DNA of 64,000 nt from assembly GCA_040255405.1 (NCBI GenBank), contig JBDZUX010000008.1, positions 1 through 64,000 on the forward strand, read 5' to 3'. Source of the DNA: 66-474 sp040255405 (lineage in GTDB: Bacteria > Pseudomonadota > Gammaproteobacteria > Xanthomonadales > Rhodanobacteraceae). The position numbers and the translations under genes were made by a program. Each line of letters starts with the position of its first letter. The stretch's first letter is position 1. This document shows, one piece after another, positions 18,193-26,595 of this stretch. The notes beneath the pieces are model-generated. The model was not told the origin of the DNA and did not search any database. It saw nothing but the letters and a program-made list of their open reading frames with translations.

Positions 18193-19326
18193 TCAGCGCA
18201 GGAGTCGCTCGGCGATCGCCATGTAGATCGCCGGCAGGCGTTCGAGATCTTTCAGTGCGACGCACTCGTCGACCTTGTGGATGGTTGCATTGACCGGGCC
18301 GACCTCGACCACCTCGGCGCCGAGCGGCGCAATGAAACGGCCATCCGAGGTGCCGCCGCCGGTGCTGGGCTCGGGCTCGACGCCGCAGGTGTCGCGGCAC
18401 GCACTGATCGCCGCTTCGCGCAGCCTGCCGCCCTGCGGCGAGTGAAACGACTCGCCGGAGAGGTTCCATTCGGTCGTGCAATCGATGCCGTGTCTTTTGA
18501 GGATCGCTTCGGTGCGCGCGCGCAGCGAATCCGCGCTGCTGGCCGTTCCGAAACGGAAATTGCCATCGACGGTGACACTGCCCGGAATCACGTTGAGCGC
18601 GCCGGTGCCGCCGTGGATGTTGGAGATCTGGAAAGTGGTCGCCGGGAAATCCGCGTTGCCCTCGTCCCAGCGTGTGGCCACCAATTCGGTCAGCGCGGGC
18701 GCCACGGCGTGGATCGGATTGCGGGCCTTTTCGGGGTAGGCGACGTGCCCCTGTACGCCGTGCGCGGTGAGTTTCAGCGACAGGGATCCGCGGCGCCCGA
18801 CGCGGATCGAATCACCCAACCGTTCCCTCGACGACGGCTCACCCACGACGCACCAGTCGATCTGCTGGCCGGATTCGCGAAACAGGTTCGCCACCCTGCG
18901 CACGCCATCGAGATTGATCGGGCCTTCCTCGTCGCTCGTCAGCAGCAGCGCGACGGTTCCCGGGTGATCCGGATGCGCGGCGACGTACTGCTCCAGTGCC
19001 ACCACCATCGCGGCGACGCCGGATTTCATGTCCGCCGCGCCACGGCCGTACAAGTTGCCATCGCGCACCGTCGGTTCGAACGGCGGCGAAGTCCATTCGG
19101 ACTCGGGCCCGCTGGGCACCACGTCCACGTGACCGAGGAACGCCAGCACCGGACCGCCCTGCCCGTGCGTAGCCCACAGATTGGCGACTTCGCGAAAGCT
19201 CAGGTCCTCGCAGCGGAAGCCGGCCGCCTGCAGGCACCCGGTAACGAGACCCATGCAGCCGGCGTCGTCCGGCGTCAGGGAACGGCGGCGAATCAGTTCG
19301 AAGGTGAGATCGAGGGCTTTCGACAT
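18193..19326 (-). CDS. dapE: Succinyl-diaminopimelate desuccinylase
   Basis: DapE removes succinate from N-succinyl-LL-diaminopimelate in lysine and peptidoglycan precursor synthesis. The 377-residue product has the M20 dizinc peptidase signatures: FLGHVDVVPSG with the first zinc histidine, YGRGAADMKSGVAAM with the bridging aspartate, and LLTSDEEGP with the catalytic glutamate pair. The end shows EVVEVGPVNATIHKVDE, where the C-terminal zinc histidine lies. The start at MSKALDLTFELI is preferred over an upstream in-frame extension. It is the last gene of the leftward block that also carries dapD. Confidence 0.96.
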   Translation of the reverse strand: MSKALDLTFELIRRRSLTPDDAGCMGLVTGCLQAAGFRCEDLSFREVANLWATHGQGGPVLAFLGHVDVVPSGPESEWTSPPFEPTVRDGNLYGRGAADMKSGVAAMVVALEQYVAAHPDHPGTVALLLTSDEEGPINLDGVRRVANLFRESGQQIDWCVVGEPSSRERLGDSIRVGRRGSLSLKLTAHGVQGHVAYPEKARNPIHAVAPALTELVATRWDEGNADFPATTFQISNIHGGTGALNVIPGSVTVDGNFRFGTASSADSLRARTEAILKRHGIDCTTEWNLSGESFHSPQGGRLREAAISACRDTCGVEPEPSTGGGTSDGRFIAPLGAEVVEVGPVNATIHKVDECVALKDLERLPAIYMAIAERLLR

Positions 19327-19384
19327 TCCGCGCTCGCGCTGGAAGCACGCCTGCAGCATAACAACGTCGCCACGACCGCACGCA

Positions 19385-20446
19385 TCAGCCCGCGATCGCG
19401 GTACCGAGCAAGTGCCCCACCCCGAACGTCACCGTCGCGGCAGCCGCGGTGATCACGAACTGGCGCGCAATCGAGAATGCAAGGCTGCGGCCGGTGAACA
19501 GGGACGTGCCGAGCGCGATCAGGCACAGCCCCACGAAGGTCGAGCCAATGCTGGCGAACATCGCGGCGCGCCCGCCCAGGAAGAAATACGGCGCCACCGG
19601 AAAGATCGCGCCGAACGCGAAGAAGCAGAACGAGGAGATCGCGGCACTCCACGCCGACCCGCCGAGTTCGGAGGGATCGACGCCAAGGTCCTCGCGCACC
19701 ACGGTGTCCAGCGCGGTGCGTGGCGTTTCGGACAAATGCTCCGCCAGGTGCCTGGCCTTCGCGCGTTCCAGGCCCTTGTCCCGGTAAATGCCGGCGATAT
19801 GGCGCAAGCTTTCTTCCGGCGCCACCGCCAGGCGTTCGGCGCGCTCGGTGATCTGCGCCTGGTAGAACTCGCGCGAGGTGTTCACCGACAGCCACTCGCC
19901 CAGCGCCATCGAACACGAACCCGCCACCAGGCCCGCGAGGCCCGCCAGCAACACCGCGTGGTTGCCGGTGGCGGCGCCGGCCATCCCCATCACCAGGCTG
20001 ACGTTCGACACCAGTCCATCGTTGGCCCCCAGCACCGAGGCACGCAAGGTGTTGCCGCCCGCGGCGCGATGACGATGCGCGCGCACACGCGTGTCGTCCT
20101 GCACGAAGTGGTCGCGATGGCCTTCGCGGTCCACCGGCGTTTCCAGGGGATCGGCGTGTTCCAGCCGCACCACGGTCGGCATCACGAATCCGGTGCCGAA
20201 CCACTTCGCCAGCGTGGCCAACACCCGCACCCGCACCCGCGGGCGCGGCGGCGGCACCGTCACGCCGAGTTCGTCGAGGCGCGATTCCCAGAATGCGGCG
20301 TTGGCGCGCTCGCCTTCCGCGATGCGTCGATATGCGTGTGCAAGCCGCGCGTCGGACGCAAGGGCCGCGAGGCGTGCATATAGCGCCTCGTTGTCGCGCT
20401 CGACGCGCAGGTTCTTGAGATAGCGACGGGTAGGCAAGTCGGTCAC
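19385..20446 (-). CDS. Ferritin-like domain fused to VIT1/CCC1 transporter
   Basis: The product is about 353 residues. The N-terminal 75 residues are a rubrerythrin/ferritin-like helical domain (LKNLRVERDNEALYARLAAL). The C-terminal 210 residues are a VIT1/CCC1 iron or manganese transporter, with LRASVLGANDGLVSNVSLVM as signature and about five hydrophobic segments. It would export or sequester Fe2+/Mn2+ at the inner membrane. Where relatives have an E-x-x-H pair, this protein reads AEGERANAAFW, so one iron-binding histidine appears to be asparagine. The GTG start at 20446 lies seven bases after the arsC stop. An ATG at 20518 inside arsC is possible. The gene interrupts the usual arsC-dapE adjacency. 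Confidence 0.85.
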   Translation of the reverse strand: MTDLPTRRYLKNLRVERDNEALYARLAALASDARLAHAYRRIAEGERANAAFWESRLDELGVTVPPPRPRVRVRVLATLAKWFGTGFVMPTVVRLEHADPLETPVDREGHRDHFVQDDTRVRAHRHRAAGGNTLRASVLGANDGLVSNVSLVMGMAGAATGNHAVLLAGLAGLVAGSCSMALGEWLSVNTSREFYQAQITERAERLAVAPEESLRHIAGIYRDKGLERAKARHLAEHLSETPRTALDTVVREDLGVDPSELGGSAWSAAISSFCFFAFGAIFPVAPYFFLGGRAAMFASIGSTFVGLCLIALGTSLFTGRSLAFSIARQFVITAAAATVTFGVGHLLGTAIAG

Positions 20447-20453
20447 GCGGGCG

Positions 20454-20813
20454 TCATTTGCCGAACATCTTCTTGAAGGCATTGTCGCTGAAGCCGACGC
20501 CGATTCCGCCGTGTTCATCCACCACGACCGGGCGACGGATCAGCGCGGGGTGTTCCTTCAGCAGCAATGTCCATTCGGGATCGCTTCCCGGGTTCTTCCG
20601 CTGCGGCAACAGGTTGCGCCAGGTAGTCGAAGACTTGTTGACCAGCTTGTCCCAGCCGCCCAGTTGCCGCGCCCAATCCTTCAGCATTTCCGCAGGAACC
20701 GGATTCGCACGGTAGTCGACGAATGCATGGTCGACGCCGAAACGAGCCAGCCAGTTGCGCGCCTTGCGGCAGGTGTCGCAGGTGGGGAGACCGTAGAGGG
20801 TGATGTTTGGCAT
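20454..20813 (-). CDS. ArsC/Spx-family thioredoxin-fold protein (YffB-like)
   Basis: The product is 119 residues of the ArsC/Spx/MgsR family. It starts MPNITLYGLPTCDTCRKARN, with a CxxC site and the family's DYRANPVPAE segment. The C-terminal KEHPALIRRPVVVDEHG, with a conserved Arg-Pro-Val, is typical. This member is the YffB-like type commonly located between dapD and dapE in gammaproteobacteria, and it is usually annotated as arsenate reductase. A true arsenate-reducing role is doubtful, because no ars operon is nearby and the context is lysine synthesis. Its start is followed upstream by a palindromic repeat that separates it from dapD. Confidence 0.88.
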   Translation of the reverse strand: MPNITLYGLPTCDTCRKARNWLARFGVDHAFVDYRANPVPAEMLKDWARQLGGWDKLVNKSSTTWRNLLPQRKNPGSDPEWTLLLKEHPALIRRPVVVDEHGGIGVGFSDNAFKKMFGK

Positions 20814-20825
20814 GGATGGAGTTCC

Positions 20826-20874
20826 CGCAGGAGCGCGCCTGCGCGCGATGGTCGCCTGCAGGCAGGCTCCTACA
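20826..20874. repeat. REP-like palindrome overlapping the dapD stop codon
   Basis: Two 24-base arms (20826-20849 and 20851-20874) are imperfect inverted copies, each carrying a form of the T/C-GTAGGAGC head seen in the perfect copy at 61689-61760. The right arm includes the dapD stop codon at 20870-20872. The element lies between dapD and the ArsC-like gene and could form an RNA hairpin within the transcript. Confidence 0.8.
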
Positions 20875-21688
20875 TCCTCAGCAATTCATTGATCGACGTC
20901 TTCGCACGGGTCTTCTCGTCCACCTGCTTGACGATGATCGCGGCATACAGGCTGTGCGAACCGTCTGCCGCGGGCAGTGTGCCGGACACGACCACACTGC
21001 CCGCCGGCACGCGCCCGTAGGCAATGGTTTTGGTTGCGCGGTCGTAGATGCGCGTCGATTGCCCGAGATACACGCCCATGCCGAGCACGCTGCCCCGCTC
21101 GACGATCACGCCTTCGACCACTTCCGAACGCGCGCCAATGAAGCAATCGTCCTCGATGATCGTCGGACTGGCCTGCAACGGTTCCAGTACGCCGCCGATG
21201 CCAACGCCGCCGGAAAGATGCACGCGCGCCCCGATCTGCGCGCACGATCCGACCGTGGCCCAGGTGTCGACCATCGCGCCGGGTCCGACGTGCGCACCGA
21301 TATTGAGATAGCTCGGCATCAGCACCGCATCCTTCCCGACGAATGCGCCGCGGCGCACCAGCGCACCCGGCACCACGCGGGCGCCGGCGTTGCGGAACGC
21401 CAACTCATCGGCGCCCGCGAACCGCAGCGGCACCTTGTCGAACGCCGCCATCGGCCCCCCGTCCATCACCTGCACGTCGTACGCACGAAAGTACAGGAGA
21501 ATCGCGCGCTTGATCCACGCGTTGACCATCCAGCCGCCCTGGCCGTCGGGTTCGGCCACGCGCAGTGCGCCACTTTCCAGCGCGTCCAGCACGCGCTCCA
21601 GTGCTTCACGCAAGACCCCCAGCCGCGCGGGGTCCAGCGACGCGCGCTGTTCCCACGCGTCGTCGATCAATCCTTCCAGCTCATGCAT
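20870..21688 (-). CDS. dapD: Tetrahydrodipicolinate N-succinyltransferase
   Basis: DapD transfers succinyl from succinyl-CoA to tetrahydrodipicolinate in the succinylase branch of lysine and diaminopimelate synthesis. The product is 272 residues, near the E. coli 274. The N-terminal helical part shows ALRVAEPDGQGGWMVNAWIK. The left-handed beta-helix has hexapeptide repeats through MPSYLNIGAHVGPGAMVDTW and CAQIGARVHLSGGVGIGG. The start at MHELEGLIDD lies one base from the glnD stop, so the two are translationally linked. Its stop codon is formed within a palindromic repeat. Confidence 0.96.
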   Translation of the reverse strand: MHELEGLIDDAWEQRASLDPARLGVLREALERVLDALESGALRVAEPDGQGGWMVNAWIKRAILLYFRAYDVQVMDGGPMAAFDKVPLRFAGADELAFRNAGARVVPGALVRRGAFVGKDAVLMPSYLNIGAHVGPGAMVDTWATVGSCAQIGARVHLSGGVGIGGVLEPLQASPTIIEDDCFIGARSEVVEGVIVERGSVLGMGVYLGQSTRIYDRATKTIAYGRVPAGSVVVSGTLPAADGSHSLYAAIIVKQVDEKTRAKTSINELLRM

Positions 21689-21689
21689 G

Positions 21690-24368
21690 TCAGGGCTCCG
21701 AAGCAGCAGCCATGCTGCCCGGTGCGAGCCGGCGCTGCAATGCCTTGCGCAGGTCGTCCTGCAACGTGGCATCCAGGGGTGCGTCGTGGCGGTCGCTCAG
21801 TTCGAAGAAGTCTTCCACCTGGTCGCCGAAGGTCGCGATGCGCGCATCGTGGACGCGCACGCCGACGTCCAGGAACGCTTGCGCGATCGCCACCAGCAGA
21901 CCCGGCCGGTCGCTGCACACCAGCGCGAGTCGCGTCAGCGGCTGGCCCTCGGCACCATGGAAGTCGATGCGCGGCGGGTGCTGGAAGTGCCGGAGCCGCC
22001 GCGTGAGCCCGCGCCGTGCCGGCACCGTCCGCAAATGCGCGGCGCCGAGTACGCGCGCAAGCGCTTCACGCAGCTCCGCGATGCGCTCGGGCGGCACCGG
22101 CGCCTGCGTGCCCGCCTCGAGCACCGTGAATGCATCCAGCGCGCGTCCGTCGCGGGACGTCATCACCCGCGCCGCGACCACATCGAGCCGCATCCGGTCG
22201 AGCGTCGCCGCCACCGCCGCGAACACGCCATCCCGATCGGGCGTTGCCGCGAAGACTTCGGTGCCGCCGCGCACGTCGGGTGGGCGCACCGCGACCACCG
22301 TCGGCGCATCCGGCGATTGCAGCATCGCCGCAAGCTGCCACGCGAGCGAGTCAGGCCGCTGGCGCAGCAAGGCTGCGTCGGGGAACGTATCCAGCAACGC
22401 ACCCGCCCTGGCCAAGTCGAAACCGCGCTCGGAAAGCAAAGCCAGCGCGCGCTCGCGCGCTTCGCGGACGCGCACCTCGGCGCGCGCCGGGCGTTCGAGG
22501 TCGCGCCGCAGCACGTAGCGGGCCGCGACGTACAGGTCCGCCAGCAGGCGATCCTTCCACGAGTTCCACAACTTCGGACTGGTGCCCGTGATGTCGGCGA
22601 TGGTCAGGAGATACAGCATGTCCAGCCGCTCCCAGTTGCCCACCTGCACCGCAAAGCGGTGCACCACCTCGGGGTCGGCGATGTCCTGGCGCTGCGCGGT
22701 CACGCTCATCAGGAGATGCCAACGCACGAGCCACGCGACTTCGTCGGTGTCGTCCTCGTCGAGGCCGAGGCTGCGGCAGAACGCGCGGGCCTCGGTTTCC
22801 CCCAGTTGCGAATGATCGCCGCCGCGGCCCTTGGCAATGTCGTGGAACAGCCCCGCCAGCAACAGCAGTTCCGGCTTGGCCAGCCGCGCGAAGGCTTCGC
22901 AGGCCATCGGCAGCGACGCGCGCGTTTCCGGATCGGCGTAACGCGCAATGTTGCGCAACACCCGCAGGGTGTGTTCGTCGACCGTGTAGACGTGGAACAG
23001 GTCGTACTGCATGCGGCCGACGACGCGCGCGAACGAGGGCAGGATCGCAGCCAGCACGCCGTGGCGGTTCAGCGCATCCAGCACCCGCACCGCAGCCGCG
23101 CCGCGCCGCAGCAGGTCGAAGAACGCAGCCAATACCGCCGGATGGCGCGAGAGCACCGTGCCGTGCTCGACCAGCGCATGTTCGACCGCGCGCATGGTGG
23201 CCGCCGTGATGCCGGTGCAACCTTCGGCATCGAAGCGCTTCTCGAACACCCGGATCAGGCCTTCGGGCGCGCCGAGCAGCCAGTCGGCCTCGCGCAATTC
23301 CAGGCGGTTCCCGCGCATCACGAAGTGCTCGTCGAGGTCACGCGGCGCCGGCAACGGATGCAGGAATTCCTGCAGGCGCTCCAGCAATTGCACCAGCAGG
23401 CGTTCGGTCACGCCCGCCGCACGGAAGTAATCCTGCATGAAACGTTCGACCGGGGCGTTGCCCGCGGCATTGATGTCTTCGTAGCCCAGCCGCGCGGCGA
23501 CCGCGCGCTGCCAATCGAACAGCAAGCGCTCCTCGGCGCGTCCGGCTTCCAGATGCAAGGCATAGCGGTCGCGACGCAGCATCACGCGCGCTTCGCGCAA
23601 GGCGTCGGCCTCGCTTGCTTCCAGCAGGCGCGCCCGCACCAGGCCATCCAGCTCATCGACCCCCACCAGCCGCTTGCCGAGCCACCGGATCAGGTCCAGG
23701 TTGCGCAAGCCGCCCGGACCGTCCTTGAGATCGGGTTCGAGGTTGTGGGTAGTGTCGTCGTAGCGTGCGTGGCGCTGGGTACGTTCGTCCAGCTTGGCGG
23801 CCAGGTAGGCATCGGCCGGCCACAAGGCAGGGTCCCGGATCAGGTCGCGCAGCTCGCGTTCGAAGCGTTCGGCGCCGGCCAACCGGCGCGCGTCAAGCAG
23901 GCTGGTGAAAACACCCACGTCCGCACCCGCGATGTCGCGGCACTGGGCGAGCGTGCGCACGGCCTGGCCCGGCGTCAGCCCGATGTCCCACAGGCAGGCA
24001 AAGAACGCTCCCAGCGCGCGTGCCAGCGCTTCATCCGGATCGGGAGCGTGCAGCACCAGCAGGTCCACGTCGGAATGCGGAAACAACAGTCCATGCCCGA
24101 ATCCGCCGACCGCGAACAGCGCCGCCACATCGGTCTCGCCCACGTACGCAAACCAGACGTGCGCACACACGGTGCCCACCGTCCGTCCGCGCGAACGCGC
24201 GAGTTCACCGGCCTCCGCACCCTGCCGGAACGCCCCCGTCAGCGCGCGGGCATGATCGTCCAGCAGTTGCCGCAGCGCCGCGCGTGCATCGCCCGACACG
24301 CCGGCACGCGGCAATGCCGGCGGCAGGCGGGGTGGTGCAGGAACCGCGATGGTCGACGTCATGGCCAT
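21690..24368 (-). CDS. glnD: Bifunctional PII uridylyltransferase / uridylyl-removing enzyme
   Basis: GlnD senses glutamine and adds or removes UMP on PII proteins, controlling nitrogen assimilation. The product is 892 residues (E. coli 890). Domains in order are a nucleotidyltransferase (GGFGHGLLFPHSDVDLLVLH, with the paired aspartates), a helical linker, an HD hydrolase domain (LLLLAGLFHDIAKGRGGDHS) and two C-terminal ACT domains (the last with LVCSDRPGLLVAIAQAFLDV). The start is taken as MAMTSTIAVP at 24368; the ATG two codons further in is equally possible. It is followed by dapD after one base and preceded by map on the same strand. Confidence 0.97.
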   Translation of the reverse strand: MAMTSTIAVPAPPRLPPALPRAGVSGDARAALRQLLDDHARALTGAFRQGAEAGELARSRGRTVGTVCAHVWFAYVGETDVAALFAVGGFGHGLLFPHSDVDLLVLHAPDPDEALARALGAFFACLWDIGLTPGQAVRTLAQCRDIAGADVGVFTSLLDARRLAGAERFERELRDLIRDPALWPADAYLAAKLDERTQRHARYDDTTHNLEPDLKDGPGGLRNLDLIRWLGKRLVGVDELDGLVRARLLEASEADALREARVMLRRDRYALHLEAGRAEERLLFDWQRAVAARLGYEDINAAGNAPVERFMQDYFRAAGVTERLLVQLLERLQEFLHPLPAPRDLDEHFVMRGNRLELREADWLLGAPEGLIRVFEKRFDAEGCTGITAATMRAVEHALVEHGTVLSRHPAVLAAFFDLLRRGAAAVRVLDALNRHGVLAAILPSFARVVGRMQYDLFHVYTVDEHTLRVLRNIARYADPETRASLPMACEAFARLAKPELLLLAGLFHDIAKGRGGDHSQLGETEARAFCRSLGLDEDDTDEVAWLVRWHLLMSVTAQRQDIADPEVVHRFAVQVGNWERLDMLYLLTIADITGTSPKLWNSWKDRLLADLYVAARYVLRRDLERPARAEVRVREARERALALLSERGFDLARAGALLDTFPDAALLRQRPDSLAWQLAAMLQSPDAPTVVAVRPPDVRGGTEVFAATPDRDGVFAAVAATLDRMRLDVVAARVMTSRDGRALDAFTVLEAGTQAPVPPERIAELREALARVLGAAHLRTVPARRGLTRRLRHFQHPPRIDFHGAEGQPLTRLALVCSDRPGLLVAIAQAFLDVGVRVHDARIATFGDQVEDFFELSDRHDAPLDATLQDDLRKALQRRLAPGSMAAASEP

Positions 24369-24504
24369 CCGAGGGGCAAAGGGTGCCCAGCGAGGGCGCT
24401 TTGATCGTATCCGCTCAACGCCCCGGCATCCGCGCAAAATCGTCCGGTGGCCGGCATGATCCCGCGGAAGCAGCCCCTCGCCGCCGGCCTCTCACCCCTG
24501 CGGC

Positions 24505-25269
24505 TCAGCCATCCGGCCACGCGGTCAGCAGTTCAAATCCCTCTCCGGTCACCAGTACCGTGTGCTCCCACTGCGCGGACAGCGAGTGATCCTTGGTGAC
24601 CACCGTCCAGCCGTCCGGCATCTGCCGCGTATTGCGCTTGCCGGCGTTGATCATCGGCTCGACCGTGAACGTCATGCCCTGTTCCAGCCGCATGCCTTCA
24701 CCCGGCCGGCCGTAATGCAGCACCTGCGGCTCGTCGTGATAGATGCGGCCAATGCCGTGCCCGCAATATTCGCGCACCACCGAATAGCCGGCCGCTTCGG
24801 CGTGCTGCTGGATGGCATGGCCGATGTCGCCCAGCGTCGCGCCGGGCCTGACCTGGCCGATGCCCAACATCATCGCCTCGTAAGTGGTATCGACCAGCCG
24901 CCTGGCCAGTACCGACGGCTCGCCCACGAAATACATGCGCGAGGTGTCGCCGTGCCAACCGTCCTTGATGACGGTGACATCGCAGTTGATGATGTCGCCT
25001 TCCTTCAGCACCTTGCCGGGGCTGGGAATCCCGTGGCAAATCACGTGGTTCACCGAGGTGCACAGCGTCTTCGGAAAGCCGCGGTAGCCGACGTTGGCGG
25101 GAATCGCGTGCTGCACGTCCACGATGTGTTCGTAGGCGATCCGGTCGATTTCCTCGGTGGTGACGCCCGGCCTGATATGGTCCTTCAGCACGGCCAGCAC
25201 TTCGGCCGCGAGCCGGCCGGCGACGCGCATGCCTTCGATTTCTTCGGGGGTTTTGGGGATGACTGGCAT
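24505..25269 (-). CDS. map: Type I methionine aminopeptidase
   Basis: Map removes the initiator methionine from nascent proteins in the cytoplasm. The product is 254 residues. All metal ligands are present by position: Asp97 and Asp108 (INCDVTVIKDGWHGDTSRM), His171 (YCGHGIGR), Glu204 (FTVEPMIN) and Glu235 (AQWEHTVLV). The substrate-contact histidine is His79, in NHVICHGIP. It is the first gene of the leftward block and is divergent from rpsB, the usual arrangement in gammaproteobacteria. The start is the ATG at 25269. Confidence 0.97.
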   Translation of the reverse strand: MPVIPKTPEEIEGMRVAGRLAAEVLAVLKDHIRPGVTTEEIDRIAYEHIVDVQHAIPANVGYRGFPKTLCTSVNHVICHGIPSPGKVLKEGDIINCDVTVIKDGWHGDTSRMYFVGEPSVLARRLVDTTYEAMMLGIGQVRPGATLGDIGHAIQQHAEAAGYSVVREYCGHGIGRIYHDEPQVLHYGRPGEGMRLEQGMTFTVEPMINAGKRNTRQMPDGWTVVTKDHSLSAQWEHTVLVTGEGFELLTAWPDG

Positions 25270-25642
25270 AGGCTTGATCGGGTTTCGGATTCAGCGGCGC
25301 ATCGAATGCCGGCGCCTTGGCACGAAACTGCCTCGAGGCGTGGCGCGTCCGCTGGATGAAAGGGCAATTATCCACCATCCGCGCCCTGCCTGCAGCGCCT
25401 GTTGCCCCCGGAGCCCGGCTTGCGTACAATTGGCCGGCTTTGCGAAAGCAAAACCGCCCACGCCGGGCGTCACCGGCGAATCCACACGCAGGCCAGAAAC
25501 CGGCACCGGGGTCCTTCGCAAGAGGGTCGTTGCCGCGGGATCTGCGGAAGCCCAACCCCGGAACCTGTCGCGCAATGCGCCGTCGATCACGGCCGCGCCC
25601 CTCGATGAAACGAGGCGGGTTCCCACATCGGAGTTTCGAACC
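25270..25642. other. Divergent map-rpsB intergenic region
   Basis: These 373 bases separate the divergent map and rpsB genes and contain no protein gene. They hold the rpsB promoter at 25402-25430 and then a leader of about 200 bases. By analogy with other gammaproteobacteria, the leader may fold into the autoregulatory rpsB leader bound by ribosomal protein S2. I cannot confirm the fold by eye. The map promoter should also lie here but I see no clear signal for it. Confidence 0.5.
25402..25430 (+). promoter_or_regulatory. Sigma70-type promoter for rpsB-tsf
   Basis: TTGCCC at 25402-25407 and TACAAT at 25425-25430 are separated by 17 bases, a good match to the sigma70 -35 and -10 elements. 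A GC-rich discriminator (TGGCCGGC) follows, as expected for a stringently controlled ribosomal-protein promoter. It points at rpsB, leaving a leader of about 205 bases. Confidence 0.65.
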
Positions 25643-26500
25643 ATGCCCCAAGTCACCATGCGCCAGATGCTGGAAGCCGGCGTGCATTTCGGCCACCAGA
25701 CGCGCTACTGGAACCCGAAGATGGCGCCCTTCATCTTCGGCGCCCGCGGCAAGATCCACATCATCAACCTCGAAGCGACGGTGCCGAAGTTCACCGACGC
25801 GATGAACTACATTTCCGGGCTCGCCCAGAAGCGCCGCACCGTGCTGTTCGTCGGCACCAAGCGCTCGGCGCGCGAGGCGATCGGCGAGGAAGCCCGGCGT
25901 TGCGGCATGCCCTACGTCAACGCCCGCTGGCTGGGTGGCATGCTTACCAACTTCCGTACCGTCAAACAGTCGGTGGCGCGCCTGAAGGAACTGGAAGCCG
26001 CCGAAACCGACGGCACCTTCGACAAGCTGGTCAAGCACGAAGTGTTGTCGCTGCGCCGCGAACGCGACAAGCTGGAGAGGTCACTGGGCGGCATCAAGGA
26101 CATGAAGAACCTGCCCGACGCGCTGTTCGTGATCGACATCGGCCACGAGAACATCGCCGTGCAGGAGGCCAGGAAGCTCGGCATCCCGGTGGTCGCGGTG
26201 GTCGACACCAACTACGACCCGTCGCTGGTCGATTACGCCATCCCCGGCAACGACGACGCGATCCGCGCGGTGCAGCTGTACGCGCGCGCCGCCGCCGACG
26301 CGGTGCTGGAAGGCAAGGCCGCGGCGCCGATCCAGGCCCGCGGTGACGACAGCGAATTCGTCGAACTGGATGCCGAGGGCAATCCGGTCGCCGGCAAGGA
26401 TGACGATCGCAAGTCCAATCGCCGCCCACCCAGGAAGACCGCGTCGAAGGGCCCTGCCCGCGCCGAAGCGGCCGAAGCCGGCAAGGACGACGCGGAGTAA
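25643..26500 (+). CDS. rpsB: 30S ribosomal protein S2
   Basis: S2 is a 30S subunit protein that is needed, with S1, for initiation. The product is 285 residues. The core matches S2 throughout, with MPQVTMRQMLEAGVHFGHQT at the start and NARWLGGMLTNFRTVKQS and VVDTNYDPSLVDYAIPGNDD inside. After about residue 235 there is a basic and acidic low-complexity tail (RKSNRRPPRKTASKG) of about 45 residues that E. coli S2 (241 residues) lacks. The ATG at 25643 follows GGAG by nine bases. tsf comes next after a hairpin. Confidence 0.98.
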   Translation: MPQVTMRQMLEAGVHFGHQTRYWNPKMAPFIFGARGKIHIINLEATVPKFTDAMNYISGLAQKRRTVLFVGTKRSAREAIGEEARRCGMPYVNARWLGGMLTNFRTVKQSVARLKELEAAETDGTFDKLVKHEVLSLRRERDKLERSLGGIKDMKNLPDALFVIDIGHENIAVQEARKLGIPVVAVVDTNYDPSLVDYAIPGNDDAIRAVQLYARAAADAVLEGKAAAPIQARGDDSEFVELDAEGNPVAGKDDDRKSNRRPPRKTASKGPARAEAAEAGKDDAE

Positions 26501-26527
26501 GCACGCCCCCCGCCCGTCCATGAGCAG

Positions 26528-26550
26528 CCCCTCGTCCTGCCGACGAGGGG
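26528..26550 (+). terminator. Hairpin between rpsB and tsf (possible attenuator)
   Basis: CCCCTCGT at 26528-26535 and ACGAGGGG at 26543-26550 pair perfectly around a seven-base loop. No T-run follows, so it is not a full intrinsic terminator. It may reduce readthrough from rpsB into tsf, as a partial terminator does in E. coli. Confidence 0.45.
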
Positions 26551-26595
26551 TTCGAGCCGCAAGGTTGCGGCACAAGACAATTCAGAGGTAGCAAC

